DNA of 64,000 nt from Allodiplogaster sudhausi (lineage: Eukaryota > Nematoda > Chromadorea > Rhabditida > Diplogasteridae): contig CALZFC010000004.1 of NCBI GenBank assembly GCA_945643635.1, forward strand, positions 4,105,036 through 4,169,035, given 5' to 3'. The translations under genes and the position numbers were made by a program. The notes under the pieces are model-generated. The model saw nothing but the letters and a program-made list of their open reading frames with translations. It was not told the origin of the DNA and ran no database searches. Of this stretch, positions 61,101 through 64,000 are shown piece by piece. The first letter of the stretch is position 1. Each line of letters starts with the position of its first letter.

Positions 61101-62643
61101 ATTCAATGTTGACACTTTTTTCTCCTTTACCCTGACTGTGTCCGTGATGATATCGCCCGTGAGCTCGCCCGTGCCGTATTTTATGTGGAGTTTTCCGTCA
61201 GTCTTCACGGCCGAGCTCGATTTGTCCACGTCAAAAGCGTTCGTGCCGCCGCACAGTTGACCACAGGAAATGTTAAAATTACCAGTTTAAAAAAATATAT
61301 TTTTTTAAACCAAAATTTGTATAGTTCTAGGAAAAAAAATCCTTCTTGCTAACAATAAGTTTTATATCGCTGTGTGAATGACGATTTAATGTATGTACAT
61401 ATGTATGAATGTATGAGATTGCAACCTCACACCCACATACGTTCTTGTTCTCAATCGCTGTCATCGTTGATAAAGATTTACAACTACTGAAGTGCCGAAA
61501 TCAAGCGCACACATACATATGTACACATGTTTGCCGATGACAAATACGGCTTTGCCTAGTCTCTTGGATTTTTGAACGATGACATATGTACATATGTATC
61601 ATGCTTCTCTTCTATGCACAACGAAAAATGCGTTTGTTTGTACATATGCAATCATGGCATGCATATATGTATGTACGAATGTATCAGTTATAGGAGGTGT
61701 ATATAAGACTTTGTCAATTAAGCACAATCCGGGTTTTTGTACAGGAGACAAATTGTATCATATAATTTTTTAGATATTCCACATGTTTGTCACCTCGGGA
61801 AAATGTGAAATCAATGTTTTGACAATTTTTCCTCAAAAAAGTGAGAGTAATATTACAACTTCTGTGACGAAGCTTTCGCCTATCCTGCAAAAAGTTTTTT
61901 TTTTGTTGACATTGTCTTACATCATCCTTCTAATGTAGCCATGACTCATTGTCAGTGTCATCGTTTGTGTCACTCTTTTGTTTCTGCTTGTATAGACATA
62001 TCCAAGCTGATTCACCACTGCCGATCTGGCACCCAGAGGACGGACGAGCCGGTGTCGTAGATCACCTGAACAGATAAATTTCACACCAAAATTATGACAT
62101 TTCAAATTTTACGAAACGTCATTTTTATTCTTGCGACTCGAGTCAATAAAAACAAGTAATAAAATACGCTGAACCAGCATTTAAATAATGTTGAAAAACC
62201 ATCAAAGTAGTAAATGAAACAAACTTACATTAAACGTTTGTGGGGGCGTGCCCATCGAGATTTCGCTAATGTACTGAACATCGGAATAGTCGTGCGCCTG
62301 GAAACTTTATCAGTTTTGGCGGGAATTAAAATTTCATTTTTCACAATATCGATAGAATGCCGTCTTGAAATATTTGTTCACTAATAATAGTAAACAAAGC
62401 TTGTTTTTCTCTGCCTTAATTAATGTTACTCGGCCCCTATCATTTACAAAGTATACACTGACGTACCGGAACGGGAAACTTGGCGCCGGCCGCATTCGCT
62501 GAAAGTTTTCGCTGTCTTCCGACTCCGAGCCGAATGCGCGGCGGCGTGATTCGACGAACGGGTACGGCAATTCCGGCACCGGCAGCGGGCGCGGCGGCAA
62601 GAGAAGACAAGAACAGGCACAGCACGCCGGCCACTCTAACCAT
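58139..62643 (-). CDS. Secreted or membrane-anchored aspartic protease (pepsin/cathepsin D family)
   Basis: Minus strand. Exons: 62643-62467 (signal VAGVLCLFLSSLAAAP and propeptide), 62297-62229 (DVQYISEISMGTPPQTFN), 62065 to about 62016 (VIYDTGSSVLWVP, first active site), about 61280-61131 (ISCGQLCGGTNAFDV...YGTGELTGDIITD), 60837-60769 (FGSLNMTQTGFGVAT), 60368-60278 (FDGILGLGFSDGVKGN), 59977-59892 (QLVDEPVFTAAFK...GGRFYFGG), 59788-59675 (IDPERCNQKLIGYAPLTD), 59217-59122 (AISDTGTSFVYMPSDAF, second active site), 58950-58828 (YDYNQGAYVVRCGSAKV) and about 58302-58139 (GDPLIREYCNVYDMGRRRIG, then a hydrophobic tail, stop). Both DTG motifs are intact. The tail (LALTTTFVAFFSLGITLG) suggests a membrane or GPI anchor. 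No AG is visible before the fourth exon, and the last junction is not resolved in phase. Confidence 0.8.
58655..58810. repeat. CT microsatellite in a protease intron
   Basis: Interrupted (CT)n on the plus strand, inside the intron before the last protease exon. Confidence 0.9.
59233..59400. repeat. Short diverged tandem duplication next to exon 9
   Basis: The sequence around AGCCGCGCTG and AAGATGGTGTT at 59210-59275 recurs at 59320-59395 in the same orientation, so part of the exon 9 acceptor region has been duplicated into the intron. Confidence 0.55.
60118..60535. repeat. Two GA microsatellites flanking protease exon 6
   Basis: (GA)n tracts at about 60120-60265 and 60400-60490 lie in the introns on either side of exon 6 (60368-60278), with CT on the coding strand. 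Confidence 0.9.
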
Positions 62644-62954
62644 CGCCGTTACTACAACTGATTTTATGATCGCAATATATGAGTGATACAAATATAGCGA
62701 TAGTAATAAAAAAAAATTTTTTCCCAGAACATAAAATTTTCTAAAATAAACTGGAGGATTTTTTGTCGCAGTTGCCCTGAAGAAAGAAAGGGTGAATAAT
62801 GATGACTATTCGAAGGAATGAAGGAACAGGCATTATTCATCTAGTATGACGCCTTGTCTGGTGTAAGTTAACGTCATTTTTCATATCAATAGAGCTTCAA
62901 GGCGGTTGATAGCGTTGACTGTCTTCCTTATCAGTGAGAGTGAGCGCCTGTGCG

Positions 62955-63160
62955 ATGGCAAGTACCAAGAAAGGAGAGAGAGAGAGAGAAGGAGAGAGAG
63001 AGAGAGGGGAGAGAGGGAGAGTGAGAGGAAGAGAGAGGAGAGATGGCGAAAAAAGGAGAGAGAGGGAGAGAGAGAGGGAGATAGAGGGAGAGAGAGAGGG
63101 AGAGAGAGGGAGATAGAGGGAGAGAGAGAGGGAGAGAGAGGGAGTGAGAGCAAGGGAGAG
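62955..63160. repeat. GA/GGAGA microsatellite
   Basis: About 200 bp of interrupted (GA)n with GGGAGA units, upstream of the protease gene. The small frames in it are low-complexity artefacts. Confidence 0.95.
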
Positions 63161-63355
63161 GTGTTGAGCGTGGCCAACCTGAAGATATCAGAAATAAAAA
63201 GGCGCAACAAAAATAACCACATTCGATCTGGCTTACAGAAGCCTATGGCGTAAAATCAAAATTTTGGAAAGGCTCTGTATGGGCGGAGCCAACTATTGCA
63301 TCAAAAAAGGTGAAGACAAAAATTTTCTCGCATGAGAGGTAAATAAAGACAATGG

Positions 63356-63436
63356 AGAATAGGATTTAGACAATAGACTAAATTTTAAGAACGCCAAGCG
63401 TTCTTAAAATTTAGTCTATTGTCTAAATCCTATTCT
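63356..63436. repeat. Perfect 39-bp hairpin with 3-nt loop
   Basis: 63356-63394 is exactly the reverse complement of 63398-63436, with loop CAA. Each arm is AT-rich except for the AAGAACGC tip. It could be a MITE relic, a small-RNA precursor or a fold-back cloning or assembly artefact. Confidence 0.9.
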
Positions 63437-64000
63437 TAACGCTGAGTAAAATGACCGGCGGACTGCTTCTGCTTAAAGCCAGAGAAAGCGATAGAGAGAT
63501 GGCCAGGAAGCAGTCGAAGAAGTCCTCCGAGGCGTGCACATGATGACTGCACACAAGAAATAAAACCATTACGTCTAGTAGTACCGGCAATGGTTTTATC
63601 TGTTGAAGTGAGGGACAAAAAACTAGTCCTTCAAGTCCATTGCTCAATAACTATTAAATCCCGTATTCACTGGTAAAAACCATTAAATTCTGCTCTGCGC
63701 GGATAACATCTGCCGTTGTACATGCGTTCAATGGACACGAAATAATCCAAATTTTTGCAGAGAGACAGAGGACTGCGAGAGGAAGAGAGAGAAATAGAGA
63801 GAGAGAGAGAGTGGAAAATATTGACATAAGTGTGCATATTTTATGTTCTTTCATGTGTTTGGCTGTATATTTGGTCGAGAAAGCGCGAATTGGCAATTTG
63901 TGGGTTCGTAATGGTTTATATTAACTGGGGTGAAAACACTTCAGTGTTACTACTGCATGGCAGTGTTTTTCTTCAACATCTATATTTCTCAAGTGTTTTT
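63437..64000. other. No gene recognised
   Basis: A GA tract at about 63770-63812 and short low-complexity frames only. Confidence 0.5.

Noticed and set aside
62906..63253. 115-codon Arg/Glu-rich frame
   Set aside because: Translation of a GA microsatellite.
63356..63436. Calling the hairpin a bacterial-type terminator or an miRNA gene
   Set aside because: Eukaryotic context rules out the first; the 3-nt loop and perfect 39-bp stem are atypical for the second.

Overview
This window is nuclear DNA of a nematode. It is AT-rich, its genes are split by GT-AG introns with exons of about 50-200 bp, and it carries protein families that are nematode-restricted or nematode-typical: a transthyretin-like (TTL) family, an ET-module Cys-rich family, PAN-domain secreted proteins, a nematode-type carboxylesterase, a GDSL phospholipase B and aspartic proteases. 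Nothing marks it as C. elegans. The species cannot be named from the sequence. No rRNA, CRISPR array or operon is seen, and no tRNA gene was recognised by eye.

Layout. 0-5 kb: three GC-rich hairpins, a broken PAN-domain gene and a repeat family ('repeat A') with a 1.39-kb tandem duplication. 5-14 kb: mostly non-genic, with a second broken PAN gene, another repeat A copy and scrambled exons of an aspartic protease. 14.8-19.1 kb (minus): the 3' exons of an unidentified membrane-anchored protein, then a 16-exon carboxylesterase that reads through as 564 codons and has a 317-bp TIR element in one intron. 20.9-24.8 kb: two long inverted repeats, one a 1.73-kb palindromic element bounded by TTAA. 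25.7-28.5 kb: a Cys-rich terminal exon, a broken copy of a small unidentified family ('family X') and a TTL gene truncated at its 3' end. 31.3-35.0 kb (plus): a phospholipase B gene. 36.2-39.8 kb: an LTR retrotransposon with gag and protease but no reverse transcriptase or integrase.

39.7-52.9 kb is a large inverted repeat. Arms of about 3.3-3.5 kb flank a 6.4-kb spacer, and each arm carries an ET-module gene, an aspartic-protease pseudogene and a family X pseudogene. The spacer holds one intact ET-module gene, two broken ET copies and a TTL exon fragment. 53.3-57.1 kb: the 3' half of a second TTL gene and another broken ET copy. 58.1-62.6 kb (minus): an aspartic protease with both catalytic motifs. 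63.4 kb: a 39-bp perfect hairpin.

The recurring theme is recent duplication, inversion and decay of short genes for secreted or membrane-anchored proteins (hydrolases, Cys-rich ectodomains, TTL), typical of surface or gut gene clusters. Several sister copies carry complementary damage: one keeps the 5' exons and another the 3' exons. GA/CT microsatellites sit in many introns. Exon coordinates come from reading splice sites and reading frames by eye. Gene models whose exon phases sum to a multiple of three (carboxylesterase, two ET genes) are the most secure.
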